64,000 bases of DNA from Heracleum sosnowskyi (taxonomy: Eukaryota; Streptophyta; Magnoliopsida; Apiales; Apiaceae): assembly GCA_030848705.1 (NCBI GenBank), contig CM061243.1:125495659-125559658 (forward strand). The letters run 5' to 3'. The notes beneath the pieces are model-generated. The model was not told the DNA's origin. It made no database searches and saw only the letters and a program-made list of their open reading frames with translations. Positions 22,200 to 32,195 of the stretch are shown in pieces. The first letter of the stretch is position 1; the number at the start of each line of letters is the position of its first letter. Made by a program: the position numbers and the translations under genes.

Positions 22200-22740
22200 A
22201 TAATTGAATCAGACAAGGCTTTTTGCCCGTTGTCTGATGCCCTAGAAAACCGTTGTCTATTGAGATGCCGTCTGTTACGCAGCTCAGACAACGGACGCGT
22301 CCGTTGTCTGATTCCCTACAGACAACGGTTTTGGTCTTAGAAAACGTTGTCTGAAACGCGTGAACAACAACGGTTGTTGTAGAAATCATTGTCTGACAAA
22401 TAAATCAACAATTGTTTATTAACTAGAAAATGTTGTTATTTTAATTTTCAGACAAGGCTTTATTTTCCAAAAGAGTGTTGTGTGATCTAAATATTTACGA
22501 CGGTTTTAGTAGAACAACCCCATTGTCTTAATAGTTTAACACAATGGTTTCCTTTCTAAAAACTGTTGTCTATTCTTGACTTGCACAATTGTTTTCTTTA
22601 AATACCTGTTGTCTGAAAGCTGTTAGGCAATGGTTTAAAAAGATAAACATGTTTGAACATTAGCAGAACCACAACAGTTTTTGTTTCTAAAACACTTGTT
22701 TCTGATTTTGATAGACAACGGTATTGGACAAAAAACAATC
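22200..22740. repeat. Left subterminal array of CACTA-3
   Basis: More than ten copies, in both orientations, of a motif near AGACAACGGTTTT are present, several as inverted pairs. This matches the right end and fits transposase-binding sites of CACTA elements. Confidence 0.85.
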
Positions 22741-23149
22741 TAATAAGCTAGATTTTTGTGCAACAAAAAATCTTTAATAAACAAAATTTCCCAGATTTCA
22801 AATTCAATATGAACCCAAACATGACTTAATAACTTTATTATTAGTACTTACACTGGAAAAAATACATCTACAATGCTTAGAAATTCTCAATCTAATAAGT
22901 CAGAGTGTACAAGTAAAGCTGATGGTATGATGCAGTGTCAAAAATGAATACTCTATTTCTCTACACAAGTTCGACGAAACCTAACATTTATATTCTGAAA
23001 AACCTCCACCTTTTTCACTTCTTATACACTCATGCCAGCACCTCTGAAACACCACAGGGACGCAGCAAAGGCTCATCAGTCTAGATGATTTTTAAAGCCT
23101 GCAGCACCATGAAACAAGTAAAAAACTGCACATGAATGATCTAGGTACA

Positions 23150-24145
23150 GAACATCAGAATAGCCTTTGGCTTTTGCAGAACTTTGTGCCTTGAGGACCT
23201 AAAATTATAATTAAAAATCACGACAAGATTAGATACTCAACATCATATTATGCCATAAAGTTTGCCAAATGGTTCTCATGTTTTTTCAAAAATTAAACAA
23301 GGAACAATTCACCCATATCACCATAAAAGTATGAACAAAGATTAAGATAAGACAGACTTCTGCATAAACAATTTGAACCATATAGCTTCCTTACCGAAAA
23401 AGGATCACAAAATGTTTTTAGGGCATAAAGCATAAATTAGAAAAACTAGAATAATCATCAATCAAAAGTGAGAGAAGGCAAGGTGAGCATCCAGAATCAC
23501 GTGTGCAAATCAGCATTGAGTGCATCTAGCATAACTCCAAACTTAATTTAATATATAGAAACAAGGCAATACTACGCCCTAACTATTAACCAGCAAGAAA
23601 CTATACGAAAGCTTACTGCAGCATAGTTTCCTATCGTTTTCACACATCCAGTACCACCAGGGGTTGCCCGATGTGTTTCAGTTTCAACCATCAAATCAAT
23701 TGGAGACAAGCCATCCTGACATCATGTAAGCAAAAAAATAAAGGATTCAGACCAAGGTATCTTATAAAACATAGGTCCCATACATAAGAGAAGTGCGTCA
23801 CTTCACCTATCAGGGGAGACTTTAAAGAATTTGCAGTCGACACCTATCATTTGAATGTACAAACCTTTTACCTTGAAATAATTACCAACAGGAGAAACGT
23901 AAATCAAAAAGGTGAATTCAGGAGCTGGTGCAAGGCTAAGAACAGAGCCACTCCCCATAAGCAATGGCCTTATGTATAATGAACCTTTTCCAGGAGGAGG
24001 TACCTGAAAGAAGGATATATAAAACTTAATACTATCTACTACTCTTTACGCAGAAATTAGGCGATCAGAGAGATAAGATTGGATTACCCATCTTTCATTT
24101 GCTAAAACAGTGTCCTTTACAGCTTCCACAAATTGGTCAACCCTC
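23150..24145 (-). pseudogene. Captured branched-chain amino acid aminotransferase fragment (four exons with introns)
   Basis: Read on the minus strand, four exons with splice signals spell consecutive parts of plant BCAT, a PLP enzyme for Leu/Ile/Val: VDQFVEAVKDTVLANERW (24145-24088), VPPPGKGSLYIRPLLMGSG...FLIYVSPVGNYFK (24003-23872), DGLSPIDLM...RATPGGTGCVKTIGNYAA (23715-23617) and VLKAQSSAKAKGYSDVLYLD (23198 to about 23150). Order and spacing fit one genomic fragment with introns kept. After YLD the sequence departs from BCAT, so the C-terminal third with later active-site residues is missing. The N-terminal part is also missing. Exon 3 starts with diverged residues. It lies inside CACTA-3, so it is a transduplicated fragment rather than the host's BCAT gene. 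Confidence 0.87.
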
Positions 24146-24559
24146 AACTAATCCCTATCCATCATGTGAATGTTGTTAAGAAGTGCAAGTGAAAAGAAAT
24201 TCTAAATTTAACATACCCAAGTTTATGTCACTTAAAGATCTCTACTACTACTAGGCAGAGGCTGCTTCAGCAAAAGACCCCTATTTGACAGTGCGAAAAC
24301 AGGCATAACACACAAGCATAAGAAAAGCATGTGAAAAATAGTTGTCACTGGAACCTTCTAGAGACGCGGCTTTCAGTAAATTCATCTTTTCAATGCCAAT
24401 TTTACTCTCTAAGACCTTTGCAGGCAGCCATCACGGAACTCCCTGCAACATAAAGAATATACGACTGAAGTAATAATCAAATAGGCAGAACCAACATATG
24501 TATACATACACACACGAACTATAAGTTCACAATTAAAAACTGAAGATGGAAAATCACTT

Positions 24560-24960
24560 ACGGGTGATGAACCAAACCTTTGAGCAAGGGCTCTAGATCT
24601 GTTTAAAAGAAGTAAAATAGAAAATTAAAATTTCGAAATTCAAAAATTCAAAATGAATTCAAAACCACTTACAAATTGTTGAGATTAGTGATGAACCAAA
24701 CTTTTGAGCAAGGGGCTTCGTCAAATTAACACGATTCGAGCAATTGCACAACTAATTAACACGATTTAGAACTAGGGTTTCAACATCTAGATTTGTATAT
24801 GTCTGTGTGTATCGGTGTGTGTGTGTGTGTGTGTTTTTTGAGAGAATGAAACGTATGTGTGTTTGAAATGTTTGTGTTTTGAGTTGAGAGAGAGGCAATA
24901 GAGATCGAGATAGAAAGAGAAAAGCAGGGTAGTGAAAGAGGGGGAATAAAGATTTGGTTA
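24560..24960. other. Leader-like captured sequence in CACTA-3
   Basis: On the minus strand a pyrimidine-rich stretch with an (AC)n microsatellite (complement of GTGTGTGT at about 24815) leads to GAAACCCTAG. Two near copies of TTGCTCAAA(A/G)GTTTGGTTCATCAC follow at about 24700 and 24575, the first before a GTAAGTGG donor-like site. It looks like the 5' leader and first intron of a captured gene upstream of the BCAT exons. There is no ORF. Confidence 0.4.
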
Positions 24961-25077
24961 AGGGGGGAAAGGTCGGGGAGGGGGGAAGTAAAAATTTGGC
25001 AAAGGTGGGAAATGTGTTTTTGTTATAAAGAGATATAACTTTGTATGTTATTTAATTTTTTTTGAAAAGTTGATATA

Positions 25078-25720
25078 ACTTCTGTAATATCATTAAATTA
25101 CATAGATCTCGATATCCATATGGTTGGATCGTCGATAAATATTTTAAAAAAAATCGAAACATCAATCTGGGACGAAACACTAGTTAGAAGTACTGGTCAA
25201 ATCACTATTGACCATTAAGATCTCAAACCAAATAAATTTATTTTTTTCTAAAACTTTTGTAATATCATTAAATTACATATATATCGATATCCATACGGTT
25301 GGATCGTCGATAAATATTTTTAAAAAAATCAAAACATCAATCTGGGACGAAACACTAGTTAGAAGTACTGGTCAAATCACTATTGACCATTAAGATCTCA
25401 AACTAAATAAATTTATTTTTTTCTAAAACTTCTGTAATACCATTAAATTACATAGATCTCGATATCCATACGGTTGGATCGTCGATAAATATTTTTAAAA
25501 AAAATCAAAACATCAATCCGGGACGAAACACTAGTTACAAGTACCGGTCAAATCACTATTGACCATTAAGATCTCAAATCAAATAAATTTATTTTTTTCT
25601 AAAACTTTTGTAATATCATTAAATTACATAGATCTCGATATCCATACGGTTGGATCGTCGATAAATATTTTTAAAAAAATAGAAAAATCAATCCGGGACG
25701 AAACATAACAATCTATTCTA
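25078..25720. repeat. Tandem array 1 in CACTA-3 (about 175-bp unit, about 3.7 copies)
   Basis: The unit starts near ACTTCTGTAATATCATTAAA and carries ACGGTTGGATCGTCGATAAA. The CATAGATCTC-like anchor occurs at 25101, 25276, 25451 and 25627. Units differ by a few substitutions. Confidence 0.92.
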
Positions 25721-27690
25721 GTGTTCTAACGTTTTTGAAAAGATGCGGCACAACCGGGCCTTGTTATTTTTTGATTATTTTTTCCCAACACTAGAATGAG
25801 TACTGATTAACATCCGTACGGTTGGATCGTCGAAGAAATCATTTAAAAAAAATATTCAGTGAATCTGACACATGTCCCGTTCCCAAAAGTAGTAGTGTTC
25901 CAACGTTTTTGAAAAGATGCGGCACAACCGGGCCTTGTTATTTTTTGATTATTTTTTCCCAACACTAGAATGAGTACTGATTAACATCCGTACGGTTGGA
26001 TCGTCGAAGAAATCATTTAAAAAAAATATTCAGTGAATCTGACACGTGTCTCGTTCCCAAAAGTAGTAGTGTTCCAACGTTTTTGAAAAGATGCGGCACA
26101 ACCGGGCCTTGTTATTTTTTGATTATTTTTTCCCAACACTAGAATGAGTACTGATTAACATCCGTACGGTTGGATCGTCGAAGAAATCATTTAAAAAAAA
26201 TATTCAGTGAATCTGACACGTGTCTCGTTCCCAAAAGTAGTAGTGTTCCAACGTTTTTGAAAAGATGCGGCACAACCGGGCCTTGTTATTTTTTGATTAT
26301 TTTTTCCCAACACTAGAATGAGTACTGATTAACATCCGTACGGTTGGATCGTCGAAGAAATCATTTAAAAAAAATATTCAGTGAATCTGACATGTGTCTC
26401 GTTCCCAAAAGTAGTAGTGTTCCAACGTTTTTGAAAAGATGCGGCACAACCGGGCCTTGTTATTTTTTGATTATTTTTTTCCAACACTAGAATGAGTACT
26501 GATTAACATCCGTACGGTTGGATCATCGAAGAAATCATTTAAAAAAAATATTCAGTGAATCTGACACGTGTCTCGTTCCCAAAAGTAGTAGTGTTCCAAC
26601 GTTTTTGAAAAGATGCGGCACAACCGGGCCTTGTTATTTTTTGATTATTTTTTCCCAACACTAGAATGAGTACTGATTAACATCCGTACGGTTGGATCGT
26701 CGAAGAAATCATTTAAAAAAAATATTCAGTGAATCTGACACGTGTCTCGTTCCCAAAAGTAGTAGTGTTCCAACGTTTTTGAAAAGATGCGGCACAACCG
26801 GGCCTTGTTATTTTTTGATTATTTTTTCCCAACACTAGAATGAGTACTGATTAACATCCGTACGGTTGGATCGTCGAAGAAATCATTTAAAAAAAATATT
26901 CAGTGAATCTGACACGTGTCTCGTTCCCAAAAGTAGTAGTGTTCCAACATTTTTGAAAAGATGCGGCACAACCGGGCCTTGTTATTTTTTGATTATTTTT
27001 TCCCAACACTAGAATGAGTACTGATTAACATCCGTACGGTTGGATCGTCGAAGAAATCATTTAAAAAAAATATTCAGTGAATCTGACACGTGTCTCGTTC
27101 CCAAAAGTAGTAGTGTTCCAACGTTTTTGAAAAGATGCGGCACAACCGGGCCTTGTTATTTTTTGATTATTTTTTCCCAACACTAGAATGAGTACTGATT
27201 AACATCCGTACGGTTGGATCGTCGAAGAAATCATTTAAAAAAAATATTCAGTGAATCTGACACGTGTCTCGTTCCCAAAAGTAGTAGTGTTCCAACGTTT
27301 TTGAAAAGATGCGGCACAACCGGGCCTTGTTATTTTTTGATTATTTTTTCCCAACACTAGAATGAGTACTGATTAACATCCGTACGGTTGGATCGTCGAA
27401 GAAATCATTTAAAAAAAATATTCAGTGAATCTGACACGTGTCTCGTTCCCAAAAGTAGTAGTGTTCCAACGTTTTTGAAAAGATGCGGCACAACCGGGCC
27501 TTGTTATTTTTTGATTATTTTTTCCCAACACTAGAATGAGTACTGATTAACATCCGTACGGTTGGATCGTCGAAGAAATCATTTAAAAAAAATATTCATT
27601 GAATCTGACACATGTCCCGTTCCCAAAAGTAGTAGTGTTCCAACGTTTTTGAAAAGATGCGGCACAACCGGACCTTGTACGTTTTTGTCA
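25721..27690. repeat. Tandem array 2 in CACTA-3 (174-bp satellite, about 11 copies)
   Basis: The anchor AGATGCGGCACAACCGG recurs at 25741, 25915, 26089, 26263, 26437, 26611, 26785, 26959, 27133, 27307, 27481 and 27655, a constant 174-bp step. Each unit has CCGTACGGTTGGATCGTCGA, related to array 1. Units are nearly identical, with only scattered single changes (for example CATGTCCC versus CGTGTCTC in the outer units). Confidence 0.96.
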
Positions 27691-27799
27691 AGTTCAATGT
27701 AGCGGCGTCTGTGTACAAGCCGATACAATGATTGTGGAGGGTAATGATAAAAATATTGAGCATGCTTCACAACTATTTTATGGTTTTTTTTAATTTTTT

Positions 27800-28345
27800 T
27801 AACTATCAGACAACGGTTTATGTAAGCTAAACAATTGTGTGACAGCAACATATTTAACAGCCAAAAACCATTGTCTCTAAGATTTCAATTGGACAACGGT
27901 ATGCAGAAACTGTTGTGTGAATTAAGTATAGTCCACATACAAGTAAAACACTTGTCTGATTCTAACAACGGTTTACAAAACCATTGTCTTAAGTTTCTTC
28001 AGACAATGGTTTTGTAAACCGTTGTTAGAATCAGACAAGTGTTTATTCAAACTGTTGTGTGACATCCATTTAAGTAACAAAAAAAAAACACTTGTCTGTT
28101 TTTAACAACGGTTTATGAAACACTTGTCTGACCTTTCTTCAGACAACGGTTTTATAATTCCGTTGTGTAAAGCCTCTGCTTTACTCCTTCTAATAGACAA
28201 TGGTTTTAGAAACCGTTGTGGAAGTTCTTTCAGACAACAGACAGATTTTGCAAAAAAAAAAACCGTTGTGTGAAAATTTCAAACAATGCTTTTACTGCCG
28301 ACCGTTGTCTGATAAGTGTTGTCTGTTTCAGTTTTTCTTGTAGTG
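27800..28345. repeat. Right subterminal array of CACTA-3
   Basis: Alternating copies of (C)AGACAACGGTTTT and AAACCGTTGT(C/G)TG lead to the TIR. One inverted pair around 27960-28040 (TCTAACAACGGTTTACAAAACC and its complement) could form a long hairpin. Confidence 0.87.
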
Positions 28346-28968
28346 GAGTAAGTAAAATCAAGTTGAATTCATTACTTACCAACCACCAAGTTTCTACCTG
28401 AAATCATAAACCTGTAATTAGATTAACTAGATCATTTACCTCAAATTAATTAAATCTAATCCAATTTTGTCACAATTAATCCAAATTACTCAATTCATTT
28501 AATCATAATTAAATTTAAGAATTTTGAGTTTTCTTTTATTTTTAATTCAAACAGAAAAAGTGATTTTAAGAATTTTGAATTTTGAGTTTTCTTTTATTTA
28601 AGAATTAACAACCTGGTATCCAACTAGAACTAAAATTTAAGCATCAACACAGTGTAAGAACCAGGCAGGCAGGCAAAACAGAAAAAGTGATTTTAAGGAC
28701 TACCCAAGAGCAAATATAGAAGAGTACGCACAACGTGAATTGAACCAAGTACCAGCACTACCAAGTACCACCAAGGTCCGACATCTCCCACCCATAAACA
28801 GGGTGTTTTACTACTGTTATATTAACCACCAAAGCAGCAACAACCTACCAACTGCTCATGGTCGGAAAAACTAGCAGCTAGCTCAATCATTCTAATTTTA
28901 TCTACAAAAGACGCACACTAGGCCTATGGTTTTTGTACACAACTGAGGTCAGAAAGCAACGAGAAGTT
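28346..28968. other. MULE interior between CACTA-3 and the WG/GW fragment
   Basis: AT-rich sequence with a short duplication (GATTTTAAGAATTTTGA at about 28560). The part nearer 28700-28950 is less AT-rich and may be 3' UTR of the captured WG/GW gene. No ORF is supported. Confidence 0.4.
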
Positions 28969-29384
28969 TTAAATTGGATGACGAGCTCCGGCATCAGCCC
29001 AGCCACCAGACTTGTTCCCAGTTGTTGCTGCTTCGAAACCACTACCGCCATCACCCCAGCCACTAGACAGTTGACCTTTGTCACCAGGCGTTTCAGCCTG
29101 ATCACTAGCTTTCGTACTCCATGCCAAGCTCAGTTTCTCACTATGTCTATCTTCCTTTCCTTCCCAGATAACTTTAGGTTCCGCATCTGATTTTTTTTGC
29201 CCGTTATCGGCCTTCTTACCCCACCCTGACCCTTGAGGTCTTTCCACTTTGTTTCCCCAAGGGTCACCAGACTCTTCATTTGATATTTTATCACCGTGGT
29301 CTGACATTGTATCCCACCCAGAAAACTGAACTTTATCCTGAGGTTTTTCCACTTTGTTTCCCCAAGGGTCACCTGACTCTTCAT
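28969..29384 (-). pseudogene. Captured WG/GW-repeat (AGO-hook-like) gene fragment
   Basis: A minus-strand frame of about 139 codons is hydrophilic and rich in Trp next to Gly: PWG, SGWD, PWG, SGWG, SGWG, GGW. A segment NEESGDPWGNKVE occurs twice (internal duplication of about 39 residues). Such WG/GW platforms bind Argonaute. In plants the best-known long ones are the C-terminal domain of the Pol V largest subunit (NRPE1) and SPT5L/KTF1, both in RNA-directed DNA methylation. The family is suggested by composition and motif, not by a conserved fold, so NRPE1-like or KTF1-like is an inference. It lies within the MULE and lacks a start and catalytic domains, so it is a captured fragment. Confidence 0.6.
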
Positions 29385-29589
29385 TTTATTTTATTACAAA
29401 TTCAAAAAAAAAAAATACACTTATAAGCATATAAATTGAATGGTAACCCAACTGAAAATTGATATAAAGTTAAGTGATAGAATTGTAGTACACGTCAGCC
29501 AAGTCAGCGTCCACATCAGCAGTCCGTTAGTGCATTTAACGGAACGAAACGGCAGTAATCTGTTTGAAATATTTTTATTGTTCAAGTGT

Positions 29590-29667
29590 TTGACTGAAAA
29601 CTTTTTTGGGCTGGTAACCCAACTGAAAGTTTATGTACTGTACAGTGCTGAAATAGCTCATTAACCC
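29590..29667. repeat. Right TIR of the MULE
   Basis: Complement of the left TIR with scattered changes, ending TTAACCC directly before the CCTGAAAAT duplication. Further inside is ACGTCAGCCAAGTCAGCG, a common motif of plant MULE ends. Confidence 0.85.
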
Positions 29668-29982
29668 CCTGAAAATTATGACTGTTTTGTAGCTAATAAT
29701 GATGCTCCTAGAAATAGCCCATGTCACCATTGTTTTCCGGTACAAAGAGACTTTTGCACTCCCTAGATATGGTTGCTCTTTGATTGGTTCCGTCACTGGC
29801 TAGTTTGTCTCCTTTGTTTACCTAAAAGAGTGTCGCTATGGAACCCCGACATTCGTTAATCTATGAAATTTAATCTTCCACAAGACAAATATATAAGGCG
29901 GTTATATATAGTTGTCCAACTCTAATTGAAATCGATTTTGATCCTGTTAGTAATGATTTCAAGGTGGTAGTATGTTGTTATC
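29668..29982 (+). pseudogene. F-box gene copy 1, second segment (start of F-box-associated domain)
   Basis: In shifting frames this segment encodes NSPCHHCFPVQRDFC, then GSVTGLVCL and IEIDFDPVSNDFKVV. These are the opening beta-strands of a plant F-box-associated (FBA) domain, which recognises substrates for the SCF ligase. Frameshifts and stops (for example after DFCTP) make it non-functional. It is cut at 29982 by the Gypsy element (duplication TTATC) and resumes at 43474. Copy 2 lacks most of this segment. Confidence 0.75.
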
Positions 29983-30938
29983 TGTTGTGAGAGAAATTTG
30001 GTACAACACAATCGGGAGAATCTTGCTGGAATATTCGTAAAAAGCGTCCTTGGTTGTCGGACAATGCCACAGGTTCACAGTACGAAGCCTGAAGCTGATT
30101 AGTTAGAACAGAATGGTTGAAGTATGATTTCCGGGGGCTGAGTTGACAAACCACCGGTCGAAATAAGTAGGGTAAATCCTACACTACCCGTAAATTCGCC
30201 GGAATATGTATCACTGAGGTGCACGTGCCTTATGCTTCTCAAGAGTGAAAATCCGAATCCTTTAGTCAAGTGCCTACATATCCTATTTATAGGAATCAAG
30301 TCCCATGTAGTTCTATTAGGTTTATACTTCTTAATCCTTGTGAATTCAACCACTCTAAGATAATCCATCTTAGAGTTTCAGTCGAATAAGGTAGCTCTTG
30401 CCGAGCTTTCCAGTGTCCTACTCCATATCCAACTCTAAGTCCTAGAGGTCTTCATGCAGGTAAAGTATATCCGAATAATCAATATGAGTCCCATACTGAT
30501 TGCGATTGTTCCATCCAACCTGTTTAGCTAAGCCTTGAAGTCCTTTTACGAGTACAATTCCGCGATCCTAAAGTATAGGCAGCTGCATCCGTGCCCTACT
30601 AGTACTCTGCCTTCGACTACCCATCACCTGTGACCAGTCACAAGGTGCAGACCACCTGAACCTCAATGCTCCCAACTTGAACCTCGAGACTTCGGACCTG
30701 TCCTGGCACCCTAAACCACCTTAGAGGACCCTGCATCTGACCCGTGATATCCATATCCTGCACCTCAATATCTTGAGGCTTCCTTGGTACCTCGAACCTG
30801 TTCTTGACCCCTTGAACCTAGACCAGGGTATCATGAACTTGTATCTTGGTATTCACCATCCTAGCCCAATACCCTGCTACTGGACTTATAACAGATATGG
30901 GCCTTAAATCGAGCCCACGTGAGATTTTGGGCACAACA
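29983..30938 (-). repeat. 3' LTR of the Gypsy element
   Basis: 956 bp, nearly identical to 42518-43473. On the minus strand it is preceded by a purine tract GGAACCGGGGGGTAGT (30939-30954). Confidence 0.94.
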
Positions 30939-31313
30939 ACTACCCCCCGGTTCCTTGTAGTATTGAATACAAAAGGAACCAAAACCTATTTCATTCACAA
31001 ACCATTGACTCTTGACCTCATAATCAGCTGTAGACCCTTAGCTGCTCACCCGGTATCTAACTTAGATCTTCGGCGTATATTCCTCTATTCTCCCCTTAGC
31101 AAATTAAATATGCACCTTAATTAGCTTCCACGAAACATTTATTTATCCACACATTATCCTTTGTTTTCTTTTTCGAAAAGAATTTGAATTTTAAAATCTA
31201 CAACAAAACCTCTCATATTCCTCCTAGAAAATTGAACCATGCATTAATCCTTCACATCTTTCATTAACCCTACCTGTGCATGCCACCTGGCACAGCTGCT
31301 CTTTTTCCATGTG

Positions 31314-31323
31314 TATTTAAATA
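31314..31323 (+). promoter_or_regulatory. Predicted TATA box of the Gypsy antisense gene
   Basis: TATTTAAATA, followed by a C/T-rich leader with CTCTCTC, lies about 155 bp upstream of the 5' UTR donor at 31478. It is on the + strand, opposite to the element's own transcription. No other strong TATA is seen near it. Confidence 0.55.
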
Positions 31324-31477
31324 CACATTCACCCCCCATTCTCTCTCTTTTTATCTCATTTTTCCATACAAACTGTTCATTCTCTCTACCTTCTCTCCGG
31401 CGAAAGGCTTCCAGACGGCTCCGGGTTTCAGCGATACTTTAATCTTTGATCATCCTCAACCTGCATCACTTCGTAAG

Positions 31478-32195
31478 GTATGAACCCATCTGTATCTGTT
31501 ACTTTTATTTCCGATTTGTCATTGCATGCCTCTATTGAATGTAACCCTTTTATCTGTTCACACACACATATATATATGCTGCCATGTATGCACACACACC
31601 CATACTTGTATCATCGTGTCAATCACACCAGAAACCCAGATCACCATACGCACTCACGCCTTGTGAATCATGATTGCTTGACGGTATTTGCCCAATTTCC
31701 ATGTAAAATCAAGACCTTAAAACCCCTTTAAACTCATATCTCCTTTGTTATGCGGTCTTGCATATTCGCACCGTGTCTTTTTGTCTTCTTGATTGTTCTT
31801 GCTTGCATGCGTAGTTGATTAATGTATGTCACATATGCTTTTAGAACATTAACCACTGATATGCCGTCCTGTAAATATATTTAGGACGAAAACCGAAAAC
31901 CCTACCAATTTTTTTTAGGTTTTGCACTTCCGTATATTGGGACCTCTCTTGAGGTGAAGACCCCTATGAACCTTCATCTTCGTTTTAGATATAAGAGCAA
32001 CCCTGTAATTTGTAATCCCCATACCCTAGGAATCATTATGACCACCACCTGTTCGACCAAGATCCTCAGCCGTAATTTGAGGAAAAGATCCTAATCGGAA
32101 TCCTTCATGAACTTTTCGGTTTTGTTGTCTTCTTGTTTGCCTAACTAAGAAAAAACCCTATTGGCCGTTATCTCACCCTGCTCCATCCTTTGCAG
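31478..32195 (+). other. Predicted 5' UTR intron of the antisense gene
   Basis: The donor is AAG|GTATGA and the acceptor is CCTTTGCAG, directly followed by ATGTCAGG. The 718-bp interval is T-rich. The acceptor abuts the start codon, so splicing would place the ATG right at the exon start. Confidence 0.6.

Larger units (their letters stand above)
22190..28345. mobile_element. CACTA-3: CACTA transposon carrying BCAT exons and satellite arrays
   Basis: The ends are CACTACAAGAATAA and TTTTTCTTGTAGTG, flanked by GAG duplications (22187-22189 and 28346-28348). Subterminal arrays of AGACAACGGTTTT / AAAACCGTTGTCTG fill 22200-22740 and 27800-28330. No transposase ORF is present. The interior holds BCAT exons on the minus strand (23150-24145), a pyrimidine/GT-rich leader-like stretch (24770-24960) and two tandem arrays (25078-27690). 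It is nested in the MULE. Confidence 0.93.
21488..29667. mobile_element. Pack-MULE (Mutator-like element) carrying a WG/GW gene fragment, interrupted by CACTA-3
   Basis: Long inverted repeats begin GGGTTAA(C/T)GAGCTATTTC and stay similar for at least 75 bp (left 21488-21565, right about 29590-29667). Perfect 9-bp duplications CCTGAAAAT flank them (21479-21487 and 29668-29676). Long TIRs plus a 9-bp duplication are the mark of Mutator-like elements. Without CACTA-3 the element is about 2.0 kb and has no transposase, so it is non-autonomous. The interior includes the WG/GW fragment (28969-29384, minus). The insertion splits F-box copy 1. Confidence 0.88.

Noticed and set aside
25721..27690. Regular 174-bp repeats considered as a CRISPR-like array
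   Set aside because: The whole unit repeats with no unique spacers, and the setting is a plant CACTA transposon. It is a satellite array.
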